Assembly: GCA_021160625.1 (NCBI GenBank)
Contig: JAGHCE010000049.1
Span: 1-15,008 of the forward strand
Origin: Planctomycetota bacterium
Lineage (GTDB): Bacteria; Planctomycetota; DG-23; SLPQ01
Reading direction: 5' to 3'
DNA: 15,008 nucleotides
Shown here in pieces: positions 1 through 6,981 of the stretch. Numbering within the stretch: the stretch's first letter is position 1; the number at the start of each line of letters is the position of its first letter. The notes beneath the pieces were generated by a model. That model was not told where the DNA came from. It saw only the letters and a list, made by a program, of their open reading frames with translations, and ran no database searches. The position numbers were made by a program, and so were the translations under genes.

Positions 1-921
1 AAGACTATACAAATCAATGGATGCATTTGGCACGACGCGGTTCACCCCCACGTGCGTGGGGAAGACATCAGACAGGCATCGTTTATCCGGCGCCTGGTCG
101 GTTCACCCCCACGTGCGTGGGGAAGACGATGGCATTCCAATTGGCTGAACTCTATGTTACGGTTCACCCCCACGTGCGTGGGGAAGACGACGGGCCGGTG
201 CGATTGCGGGTGCAAGCATTCGGTTCACCCCCACGTGCGTGGGGAAGACATACTCGGATTCTTTAAAGAGGCGTGTGGTGCCGGTTCACCCCCACGTGCG
301 TGGGGAAGACTCTTGGCTATGTCCGCATAGCCGATAATCTTGCGGTTCACCCCCACGTGCGTGGGGAAGACGTTTCAGTCACCGATGTGCCGAACCGCAG
401 AGGCGGTTCACCCCCACGTGCGTGGGGAAGACTTCTCAAGTGAACTACCTTGTCTATCGGCTTACGGTTCACCCCCACGTGCGTGGGGAAGACTGCGCCA
501 GCGGCGTCATCTCCGCCTGCAGATCCGGTTCACCCCCACGTGCGTGGGGAAGACGGCCTCGATACAGGCAATCTTCTCCGCCGCCTCAGGTTCACCCCCA
601 CGTGCGTGGGGAAGACGGCCACAGTGCGAAGACGCGCAGGAGCATTGCCGGTTCACCCCCACGTGCGTGGGGAAGACGCGTCGCAAAACGACGCCGCGAT
701 CGATATTGCCGGTTCACCCCCACGTGCGTGGGGAAGACGGACTGCTATCGAGGCGTTGCCGGCCTTGTCATGGTTCACCCCCACGTGCGTGGGGAAGACA
801 AAGCACTACACTTGACAATCCGGGCTTCTACCGGTTCACCCCCACGTGCGTGGGGAAGACTTTCACCGCCGCCGGCGTTTTGAGCCCTTGCGCGGTTCAC
901 CCCCACGTGCGTGGGGAAGAC
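1..921 (-). CRISPR. Type I-E CRISPR array, 15 full repeats plus the tail of a 16th
   Basis: Fifteen identical 28-nt repeats begin at 39, 100, 161, 222, 283, 344, 405, 466, 527, 589, 650, 711, 772, 833 and 894. On the plus strand each starts GGTTCACCCC and ends GTGGGGAAGAC. Bases 1-5 (AAGAC) are the end of another repeat, so the array continues beyond the left edge. There are 15 complete spacers: fourteen of 33 nt and one of 34 nt (555-588). Read on the minus strand the repeat starts GTCTTCCCCAC, contains a 6-bp CCCCAC/GTGGGG stem around a GCAC loop, and ends GTGAACC. With the nearly constant next base G this gives an 8-nt 5' handle GTGAACCG, the layout expected after Cas6e cleavage in type I-E. 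The cas genes lie on the same strand just upstream, so transcription runs leftwards and the repeat at 894-921 is the newest end. No degenerate repeat is seen; the old end lies outside the window. Confidence 0.98.
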
Positions 922-1000
922 ACCAAGATATGGTAGTTCGGGACCTCCGAAGGGCAAGAAAAACACAAGGGGCATATGCAAATTGTCAAAGAACGCACCC
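922..1000 (-). promoter_or_regulatory. CRISPR leader between cas2 stop and first repeat
   Basis: These 79 nt separate the cas2 stop codon from the leader-end repeat. On the minus strand the stretch includes GTTCTTTGACAATTTG (complement around 979-994), with a perfect TTGACA -35 hexamer at 984-989, followed by T-rich sequence (GTGTTTTTC, complement around 958-966) where a weak -10 would fall. No good TATAAT match and no clear IHF-type site is visible. The position between cas2 and the array, on the same strand, is the standard leader position in I-E loci. It should drive pre-crRNA transcription and mark the insertion point for new spacers. The leader may extend into the 3' end of cas2. The call as leader is firm from position; the promoter is tentative. 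Confidence 0.75.
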
Positions 1001-1306
1001 TCAAGGCTTCCTGGTCTGTGTTTTTGAAGGCTTTGGGGGTTTTGCGACGAGGTTGAGGCCTTCGAAGCCGACAAAGCGCCGTGACGGGTTGCCTACGCTG
1101 CGCACGGAGTAGCCTTGAGGGGTACGATTGCTCCAGACCTGCGTGACGGCACCGCCTTTTGCTTCACGGATCGCCATCCACCAGAGTTCGTCCCTGACCC
1201 TCGCCGAGGGGTTCCCAAGGAACACGCCCGACTTCGGCTCTATCAGCCAGCGTGATAATTTTCCCTTCAAGCTCACCGGGGCTTTCTCCAAGATCATCAC
1301 GAGCAT
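1001..1306 (-). CDS. cas2: CRISPR adaptation protein Cas2, type I-E (Cas2e)
   Basis: A 101-residue protein that matches the I-E Cas2 pattern: an N-terminal strand MLVMILEKAP, then LKGKLSRWLIEPKSGVFLG, then VRDELWW, and a late segment FVGFEGLNLVAKPPKP. Cas2 dimerises and bridges two Cas1 dimers in the spacer-integration complex; in type I-E its role is structural. The ATG at 1306 is chosen because GGAGG lies 6 nt upstream (complement 1313-1317) and because family members begin with this strand. An in-frame TTG at 1321 has no such support. The 5' part, 143 nt, overlaps the end of cas1 in another frame. The C-terminus is basic and proline-rich (PKPSKTQTRKP). It is the last gene before the leader. 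Confidence 0.93.
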   Translation of the reverse strand: MLVMILEKAPVSLKGKLSRWLIEPKSGVFLGNPSARVRDELWWMAIREAKGGAVTQVWSNRTPQGYSVRSVGNPSRRFVGFEGLNLVAKPPKPSKTQTRKP

Positions 1307-2120
1307 CGAGCACCTCCGCAATATCGGGCAGAATGCGTTTCATCAGCTTCGACTCGTGGAACAGGTCACGGCAGGCGATTCGCACGCGCCGCTCGACATC
1401 TTTCGGACTTTCGGCAACGGTGCGAAAAGTCAGCGGAATCGTCAGCTCGGTCTTATAGAGGTCGGCGATGTCGTACACGAAGGAAAGCAGCCTGCCTGTG
1501 TGGATGAAGCCGATGGCGGGCGAGTAGCCGGCCGAGAGTATCGCCGCGTGGCACAAGCCGTAAAGGCAGGAGTTCGCCGATGAGAGGGCGCGGTTAGCGG
1601 GATCGGCCGAGTGCCAATTTCCCTGGTCATAGGAACGGGCTTGCCAGGGGACCCCGGTCGCACGGGATGCTTCGGCATATGCCCGGCGCATACGAGCGCC
1701 CTCCATACCTCGGACCTGCTCTATGGTGGCGTTCTCTGGGAGGGGCTCCGGGAAGCGTTTCTGGTACATACGGCGGATCACCTGCAGGCGCTTTTTGTCG
1801 TCGCAGAAGAGCATTGCCTGCCGCAGGAGCCGCCTGGAGAAGTGCGTTCCTCCGGTGGAGTGGGCATAAAGCCTCACCCCCTGTTCGCCGCCCCAGCAAA
1901 CGAGGCAATTGTTCTCGGCGAGCGCTTTCATTGCCGCGTGGGTGAGAGTAGTGCCGGGGCCCAGCATCACGAAGGCGAGCTGGTCGATAGGAAGGCTCAC
2001 GATGCCGTCCTTTCGGTAGAAGGCGAGAGAGCGCTGTTCCTTCTCCAGGCGCCCGTGTTCGAGGTAGAGATAGCTCCAACGGTCATCGAACCGCGGCACG
2101 ATTTTCAGGTCTTTCCCCAT
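1164..2120 (-). CDS. cas1: CRISPR integrase Cas1, type I-E (Cas1e)
   Basis: Cas1 is the metal-dependent integrase that, with Cas2, inserts protospacers at the leader end. This 318-residue protein carries the Cas1e hallmarks: an N-terminal beta domain (KIVPRFDDRWSYLYLEHG), LPIDQLAFVMLGPGT, GVRLYAHS, and a helical domain with the catalytic set E140 (GMEGARMRRAY), H207 (GFIHTG), D217 and D220 (YDIADLYK). Counted from a GTG one codon earlier (2123) these are 141/208/218/221, the same numbers as in E. coli Cas1. I take the ATG at 2120 as start; it shares one base with the cas6e stop (TGATG), while the GTG at 2123 overlaps it by 4 nt. The last ~46 residues, after the helix ending ILPDIAEVLD, form a Gly/Glu-rich tail that is encoded in the region shared with cas2. 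Length is close to the usual ~305-325 residues. Confidence 0.97.
   Translation of the reverse strand: MGKDLKIVPRFDDRWSYLYLEHGRLEKEQRSLAFYRKDGIVSLPIDQLAFVMLGPGTTLTHAAMKALAENNCLVCWGGEQGVRLYAHSTGGTHFSRRLLRQAMLFCDDKKRLQVIRRMYQKRFPEPLPENATIEQVRGMEGARMRRAYAEASRATGVPWQARSYDQGNWHSADPANRALSSANSCLYGLCHAAILSAGYSPAIGFIHTGRLLSFVYDIADLYKTELTIPLTFRTVAESPKDVERRVRIACRDLFHESKLMKRILPDIAEVLDARDDLGESPGELEGKIITLADRAEVGRVPWEPLGEGQGRTLVDGDP
1313..1317 (-). promoter_or_regulatory. Ribosome binding site of cas2, inside cas1
   Basis: GGAGG on the minus strand, 6 nt before the ATG at 1306. It lies within the coding sequence of cas1 and fixes the cas2 start, showing that cas2 has its own initiation signal although its first 143 nt are shared with cas1. 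Confidence 0.75.
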
Positions 2121-2860
2121 CACGCTCTCGCAACGGAAAGAAGGCCGAAGCCGAAGGCCTTGGCGGGCCCGATGCCCTTGGCCAGAGTCTCGCGGAAGGC
2201 GTTGGCGTTCGTGATTCGCAGGAGGCCGTCGAAACGAACAGCCAGGTGCGTCGTCGCATGCAAACGCCCATTTTCCTTCTTGCGCCCTCTTTGTTTCCCT
2301 TCGCGACGGACGTCGACACGCGGTACCTGGCGGAATTCGCCGCTCTGGTCGGCGACATCCTTCGCGAGAATCTCGAAGCCGCCGGACTTGCCGCTTTCCC
2401 GCTGCCGCCCTTTGCGAACCAGCCAGGCGATCTGTTCTTCCTCGCGCAGCAGTCCGACTCGTTTGCCCTTCAGTTCAGAATTAGCGGTAGTAACCTTCGA
2501 GATGCGCTTGGTCGGATTTGCGCGCAAGCGGAAGGAAAGGACCTGCCCGTTTTGAAGCTGCTGATAAGCCTTGGCTATGTCCTTTGGGGGAGCCACATTC
2601 GCGAGCAGGTAGTCGCGACGAGCATGTAGAAATGACCAGTCCGGCTTGACGGTGGATTGAACATATACAACCACGCTGTTGCAGCGACTGTCCAAATCGG
2701 CACGAAAAAGAACGTTATATTTCGCGCGCGCTTTATAAGCTTTGTCGCGGGGCCCTTCTGGAAAGGCGTGCATTAGTGTACGATGCATCTCGTACAATTG
2801 CGCGAGTTCGCTCCGGACCTGCCGCGAGCGCGGGTTGAGGGTCAGTTGGGAGAGGAACAT
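2120..2860 (-). CDS. cas6e: Cascade crRNA endoribonuclease Cas6e (CasE/Cse3)
   Basis: Cas6e cuts the CRISPR transcript at the 3' base of each repeat hairpin and stays bound to the crRNA 3' end as part of Cascade. The 246-residue protein starts MFLSQLTL and has YEMHRTLMHAF, where H26 corresponds to the catalytic His20 of the E. coli enzyme. The Gly-rich loop GIGPAKAFGFGLLSVA forms the C-terminus, as is typical of this family (E. coli CasE is about 199 residues, so this one is longer, with a basic insertion around residues 180-200 rich in R/K). A strong AAAGGAG lies 8 nt before the ATG. The gene overlaps the end of cas5e by 19 nt and touches cas1 (TGATG). The repeat hairpin in the adjacent array is the expected substrate. 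Confidence 0.95.
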   Translation of the reverse strand: MFLSQLTLNPRSRQVRSELAQLYEMHRTLMHAFPEGPRDKAYKARAKYNVLFRADLDSRCNSVVVYVQSTVKPDWSFLHARRDYLLANVAPPKDIAKAYQQLQNGQVLSFRLRANPTKRISKVTTANSELKGKRVGLLREEEQIAWLVRKGRQRESGKSGGFEILAKDVADQSGEFRQVPRVDVRREGKQRGRKKENGRLHATTHLAVRFDGLLRITNANAFRETLAKGIGPAKAFGFGLLSVARA

Positions 2861-3597
2861 GGCACATTCTCCTTTCGGATCGGGACCTCGCGCCCGAGAT
2901 TCTTGAAGGTTGTCTCGACGGAGCGCGGAAGGAAACGGCGCGTGGCAAAGGCCGCACCTTCGGGCTGGTCGTATCGCGTTTCGGGACCGACGCCATAGTC
3001 GGTTTCGAGGACGAAACGGAGACGGTCGGGATGTTTGTCCGCTGGCCGAACAGGTGTGCCAATGCGGGGCCAGGGATAGGCGATAAGGGCATCCAGGAGC
3101 GCAGTGTCAGCGACAACGGCCTCGTCTCCGGGCAAGTGAACCGGCACGGAGGGTGGACAGGCCTTTCGGCCCAGGAAGAGCTGCCAGCGTGGGTTGCGCA
3201 GCTTGGCGTTAATCTTACCCAGGAGATCGGCGCCGGTGTCGTCGCGCGCCTCGAGGCCGACCAGGAAGTCGGCGTCGGCAAGGTAGTAGCGATTGGAAGT
3301 TACCGTGCCGCCTCTTTTGCCGTCGGCGGTGATGACGCCGTACGTTTCTCCCTTGCGGTGGGTGCCTCCGGCGGTTTGGTATTCGCGCTTCATAACGCCC
3401 TCGCGGTCCACTCGCACGCCCATGCGAAGCGCGGCGAGGTCGTCCACGGACTCTGAGCGAGGGCGACCCAGGGCGGCACAGATGAGACCGATGACGCCCG
3501 ACTTGGAGGGTTCCAGGCCGGTGTCCCGCACTGTGAAGCGACTTTGCGTCCCCCAGGCCTGCATAGGCCCGCAGAGCCGTAGTAGCAGGACGGTCAT
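2842..3597 (-). CDS. cas5: Cascade subunit Cas5e (CasD)
   Basis: Cas5e binds the 5' handle of the crRNA at the foot of Cascade and contacts Cse1 and the Cas7 backbone. The 251-residue protein begins MTVLLLRLCGPMQAWG, the characteristic N-terminal beta strand plus PMQAWG turn of Cas5, followed by DTGLEPSKSGVIGLICAALG and a later QLFLGRKACPPSVP segment, both typical of Cas5e. The reading frame is open 60 codons further upstream, but that extension is antisense-like, arginine-rich and overlaps cas7. The ATG at 3597 overlaps the cas7 stop by 4 nt (ATGA) and matches the family start, so it is used here. It overlaps cas6e by 19 nt at its 3' end. Cas5e is not expected to be catalytic in I-E. Confidence 0.95.
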   Translation of the reverse strand: MTVLLLRLCGPMQAWGTQSRFTVRDTGLEPSKSGVIGLICAALGRPRSESVDDLAALRMGVRVDREGVMKREYQTAGGTHRKGETYGVITADGKRGGTVTSNRYYLADADFLVGLEARDDTGADLLGKINAKLRNPRWQLFLGRKACPPSVPVHLPGDEAVVADTALLDALIAYPWPRIGTPVRPADKHPDRLRFVLETDYGVGPETRYDQPEGAAFATRRFLPRSVETTFKNLGREVPIRKENVPCSSPN

Positions 3598-4724
3598 GAT
3601 TGCGCCTCCTTGCTGAATTCGATAGCGCTCATTATGGATTTGACCAGGTCGTCGAAGGCGACAACCTTGAAGCCGTCCACCGACCCAAGGCCCTTGAGTT
3701 CGGGCTTGTCGCCCATGCGCGAGGCGGCGATGGCCTTGATGCCGTTGTTGCCGTACATGGCCGTAAAGTCGGCCCAATACCTATCCAGCGCCTCGATGGA
3801 AGGCTCGACGAGGCCGGCGTTGCGTCCAGCGGGCACAGGCTTCTCGAAGGCGTTGGCGAGGCTCACCGGGACGCCGTTCTCGCGAACGACTGCGAGGATG
3901 AAGGCGGGGGGGTTCTGCGCGGCAAAGGAGTTTTGCTTTCCCGTCGGGATGGCGTCCTTGGACGCGCGCAGGAAGGCTTCAATTGTGCGAAGAGCAAGGT
4001 CGTCGTCACCACACAGGTTTGTCTTGAGTTGGTCCGCGTCCACGTTGGCGTAACGATAGAAACAGGCGGAGTTGAACTCGATTGTTCCCATCATACCAGC
4101 GCCGGTCTCCTCGCGCGACTGCAGGTCATCCACGGCGGTATAGAAATCAAACTCCATGGAAACCTTGTGCGTCGAGATGGCGTGAGCCACCTGTGAGGCG
4201 GCATCGATGTTTCTTCCCGGGGTTTCTGCCAGCATCCGCCCAAAAAGGCCCAAATCGCTGGCTTTAACATTGTCAAAAACGGCTTCAAGTTGCTGGACAA
4301 CGCCACCTGAAATCTTTTCGGTAAGCAATTCGTCCAAGTTATCCCTAACGATGTTCTTGAACTGGACAAAACTCTCCGAAGGAATATTGATGATAACGGA
4401 GGACTTCCCCTCACTGTCTATTTTTACTTTCGACCCAGTCTTGATGGCCAATATGGCGCCTTTGGCGGCATCATCTCGCTCCACTCCGTTAGAAACCAAC
4501 TCATCAATTGTGTCCTTCGCAATGATTTTACTTCTCAGGGCCAGTAGCTCCCCTGGCAGCAAGTCTTGCTCTTGGAATGCTTTCCTTATAGCGCGCTTGA
4601 TGCACTGGCTGGAAATGCGCGCTCGTCGGACGCCACCGAAGTCGCAGTCTTTAGGTGCCCCCGTGTCATCGCGATTGAGGTTCGAGGGCGCGAAGTTCTG
4701 GATGATGTGCAGCTCGACTATCAT
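3594..4724 (-). CDS. cas7: Cascade backbone subunit Cas7e (CasC/Cse4)
   Basis: Cas7e polymerises along the crRNA (six copies in E. coli Cascade) and makes the helical backbone. The protein starts MIVELHIIQNFAPSNLNRDD and goes on with GAPKDCDFGGVRRARISSQ and KRAIRKAF, the conserved N-terminal block of this family (E. coli: SCLNRDD...KRRVRISSQ). Length 376 residues, near the usual 350-380. The start at 4724 is preferred because AGAAAGG lies 9 nt upstream; an ATG at 4733 sits right against that site, and a GTG at 4778 would overlap the cse2 stop by 4 nt but adds 18 residues that homologues do not normally carry. This leaves 50 nt between cse2 and cas7, the only real gap in the operon, and a separate ribosome binding site that would suit the higher copy number needed for Cas7. 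Confidence 0.96.
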   Translation of the reverse strand: MIVELHIIQNFAPSNLNRDDTGAPKDCDFGGVRRARISSQCIKRAIRKAFQEQDLLPGELLALRSKIIAKDTIDELVSNGVERDDAAKGAILAIKTGSKVKIDSEGKSSVIINIPSESFVQFKNIVRDNLDELLTEKISGGVVQQLEAVFDNVKASDLGLFGRMLAETPGRNIDAASQVAHAISTHKVSMEFDFYTAVDDLQSREETGAGMMGTIEFNSACFYRYANVDADQLKTNLCGDDDLALRTIEAFLRASKDAIPTGKQNSFAAQNPPAFILAVVRENGVPVSLANAFEKPVPAGRNAGLVEPSIEALDRYWADFTAMYGNNGIKAIAASRMGDKPELKGLGSVDGFKVVAFDDLVKSIMSAIEFSKEAQS

Positions 4725-4774
4725 TGTATCCATCCTTTCTGTAATAAAATGGCCTTGGTTGTTACGATTCCTAT

Positions 4775-5389
4775 TCACTCGACGGTGCCATTTGCATTGC
4801 TTTGCCCGAGTGTTTCATCCGCAACGTCCTCTGGGGATGATTCGCCGCCTTCCGTCCTCGGTGCCCAGAATGAACTTGCCCACGTGCGTTGAACCCAGCG
4901 GTCTTCGTGGCCCCACTGCTGAACGTCGCGCAACAGCAACCGCCAGTCAATTGCAACGTCCTTGGCTTTGAGCTGCGACACCGCGTGGCGCAGATGCGGC
5001 TTCAGGTCGTCCGCATGGGAATTGAGCAGGGCGCTGAACCGCCGCTCGACACGCTTCATGGCGTCCTCGCGAGGCACTCCTTCCTTGCCCATCTTGTCGA
5101 CAAGCGCCAGCATCGAAGCCCCCAGGTTCTTACCCTCTCTCGCGCTCTGCGGCTTGTCCTCGCCCTGGTGCCAAAGGGCGAAGAGCGGGCCGATTATAAG
5201 CGCCGCGTCCTCCTGCCATCGCTTGCGTTTGAATGGCATAAAGCGATACGACTCGAACGGGACTTTCTTTCCTAATCCCCGTCGCAGCATCGCGAGGGCG
5301 CCGCGGTCTTTCTGTTCGACGAGGTTCTCCAGGCGTGCAATAAAGCCCTCGCAGAACTCGTTCACCGTTGTCTTGTTTGCCGTTGTCAT
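4775..5389 (-). CDS. casB: Cascade small subunit Cse2 (CasB)
   Basis: Cse2 is the small helical subunit, two copies of which line the belly of Cascade and stabilise target DNA and the displaced strand. The 204-residue, mostly helical and basic protein has the family motif LAMLRRGLGKKVPFES near residues 32-47, then FMPF and a tryptophan-containing LFALWHQG segment. The C-terminal ~25 residues are acidic and low in complexity (EGGESSPEDVADETLG), probably a disordered tail and longer than in E. coli CasB (about 160 residues). The start overlaps the cse1 stop by 4 nt (ATGA), indicating translational coupling. Confidence 0.93.
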   Translation of the reverse strand: MTTANKTTVNEFCEGFIARLENLVEQKDRGALAMLRRGLGKKVPFESYRFMPFKRKRWQEDAALIIGPLFALWHQGEDKPQSAREGKNLGASMLALVDKMGKEGVPREDAMKRVERRFSALLNSHADDLKPHLRHAVSQLKAKDVAIDWRLLLRDVQQWGHEDRWVQRTWASSFWAPRTEGGESSPEDVADETLGQSNANGTVE

Positions 5390-6981
5390 ACGTCTTCACC
5401 TCCTTCCTCTTCTTGTCCGCTGTATGGTTTGAGAATAGTACTGAGGCGTCTGGCGAAAAAAGACTGCGCCCTGGCCCGCGCCTTGAGCGCTCGCGCCGAC
5501 TCGCCAACGGCGGCACACGTAAGGTCAAAGGCCTCTTGCGCCGCGCGGCGGACGGTATCGGCCCATTTGGGCCGCCGCTTTGCACCATAGACGGTAGAAC
5601 CGTACTGGTCGGTGGATTTGTCTTCCGGCAAGTCTTCGAGGAGTTGCTTGAAGGGCGTTTCAAGTTGAGACCAGAACGGCCGCGCAGGAGCCAGGTTGTC
5701 ACACATGCGACTGATGTCCTTTTTTGTTTCCTTTCCCGGCTTTTTGCTTTCGTCCGGCAATATCAAAAGCCCAGCCAGCAACCAGACGGCCTTGCGCAAT
5801 AGCCCTCCGGTTTCTTCGGCTACGGCTAAAGAGCCTTTCAGCACAGCAACGAGTTCATCGTCAGCCAGGTATGCCAAGGGAAGAGGAAGTTTTTCATGAC
5901 GCCAGAAGATTACACTGGCAGCTTTTCCCGGGGCGGATGCAACTCCAATGGCCCTAAATTGGTACTGTCGGCGAAGCCCCCGTGGACGCAGGGAAGCAAC
6001 TCGTGCAAGCCAGTTGAAGACTTCGGGACGCTTGAAGGAACGCTCAGTTGTCTGCAACAGAACATGACAGTCGCGCCAGAGTGCCCTATCTTCCCGCAAT
6101 CTCGTGGGGACGAGACCCTTTTTCTCCACTTCAGAGTAGCACTTGAATGGGTCCAGCGGGACGGGGTCTTTAAGCTTCAGGTTTTGAAGAATTCTGCATC
6201 CAAGCGCACCCCCTGAAGCAGGGTCCTGAATCAGATTTATCCCGCGGCTCTGCCAAGTCAGGTAGTCGAGGTATCCGTAGGGAATGGTACCTTTCTTTTC
6301 CGGAGTGGGCCGCTCTTCCTGCTCCCAACATGGAACATCGGGTTTTCCCTTCTGACGGGGTATGGGGCGGTGCTCCGTGTACGCAATCAAGTTCAGCGCG
6401 AGGGACTCAAACAGATTGGTTCCGACCAGAAGCACACTCAGTCCCCGAATGAGCGATGAGTCGCTAAGATAAAACGGCTTGCTCTTCCCGAACCCTATTG
6501 AGAAGGCTTGCCGTGCTACAAGATATCTGGCCGCCTTTGCAGGCTCCATCTTTTCGCCCGATTCGTCCCAACTGTGATCAAAAAGCGTGGGATTGTTTCC
6601 TGCGGCTGACTCCAGGGACAGCAGTTGGGGTGGATGTTTCTTTTCTTTCGCAAGGATGGGAGTCTGAAAGAAGGGGCGCTTATCATCGAAGAGATCGAAA
6701 TGGGAGCGGAACTTACCGAGGTACGCTTCGAGCATTTCCGCGTCCCATCGCCGCTTGTTCCACAGAGCAATCCATTCATTGGGATTGCCTGGACCGAAGT
6801 TCCTATGAAGAATCACGAGCAAGAGACGAAAGAGAGATACGGTCACAAGAGGCGAAGCATCCTGAATATCCTCGAACTCGTGAGCTCGACTCAGCGTTTC
6901 CAGCAGCCCGCATTCTGCGCGGTGACCGTTCATCTCAACACAAGGAATCCATTTCTCATCAATCAAGTTGAACGAAGCCAT
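5386..6981 (-). CDS. casA: Cascade large subunit Cse1 (CasA, Cas8e)
   Basis: Cse1 recognises the PAM, opens the target duplex and recruits Cas3. The 531-residue protein starts MASFNLIDEKWIPC, the conserved opening of Cse1 (LIDEKWIPV in many members); E. coli CasA has 502 residues. Typical segments include LFRLLLVILHRN, RYLVARQAFSIGFGKSKP and, in the second half, the helical bundle region ending in basic helices (ALKARARAQSFFARRL). The ATG at 6981 is used; it shares one base with the cas3 stop (TGATG) and has AAAGGAG 8 nt upstream. A TTG one codon earlier is also open but less likely. It is downstream of cas3 and upstream of cse2, the usual I-E order. Confidence 0.96.
   Translation of the reverse strand: MASFNLIDEKWIPCVEMNGHRAECGLLETLSRAHEFEDIQDASPLVTVSLFRLLLVILHRNFGPGNPNEWIALWNKRRWDAEMLEAYLGKFRSHFDLFDDKRPFFQTPILAKEKKHPPQLLSLESAAGNNPTLFDHSWDESGEKMEPAKAARYLVARQAFSIGFGKSKPFYLSDSSLIRGLSVLLVGTNLFESLALNLIAYTEHRPIPRQKGKPDVPCWEQEERPTPEKKGTIPYGYLDYLTWQSRGINLIQDPASGGALGCRILQNLKLKDPVPLDPFKCYSEVEKKGLVPTRLREDRALWRDCHVLLQTTERSFKRPEVFNWLARVASLRPRGLRRQYQFRAIGVASAPGKAASVIFWRHEKLPLPLAYLADDELVAVLKGSLAVAEETGGLLRKAVWLLAGLLILPDESKKPGKETKKDISRMCDNLAPARPFWSQLETPFKQLLEDLPEDKSTDQYGSTVYGAKRRPKWADTVRRAAQEAFDLTCAAVGESARALKARARAQSFFARRLSTILKPYSGQEEEGGEDV

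Noticed and set aside
21..936. Several overlapping open frames across the array whose products repeat HPHVRGED, SPPRAWGR or FTPTCVGKT
   Set aside because: They are translations of the CRISPR repeat, which has no stop codon in several frames; such peptides are common false proteins in databases.
1611..2555. Long plus-strand frame opposite cas1 and cas6e (314 codons)
   Set aside because: Antisense to two well-recognised cas genes, with no family features and no ribosome binding site of note; a by-product of high GC content.
3598..3777. 60-codon upstream extension of cas5e
   Set aside because: It lies inside cas7 in another frame, is arginine-rich without family similarity, and the ATG at 3597 begins exactly at the conserved Cas5 strand.
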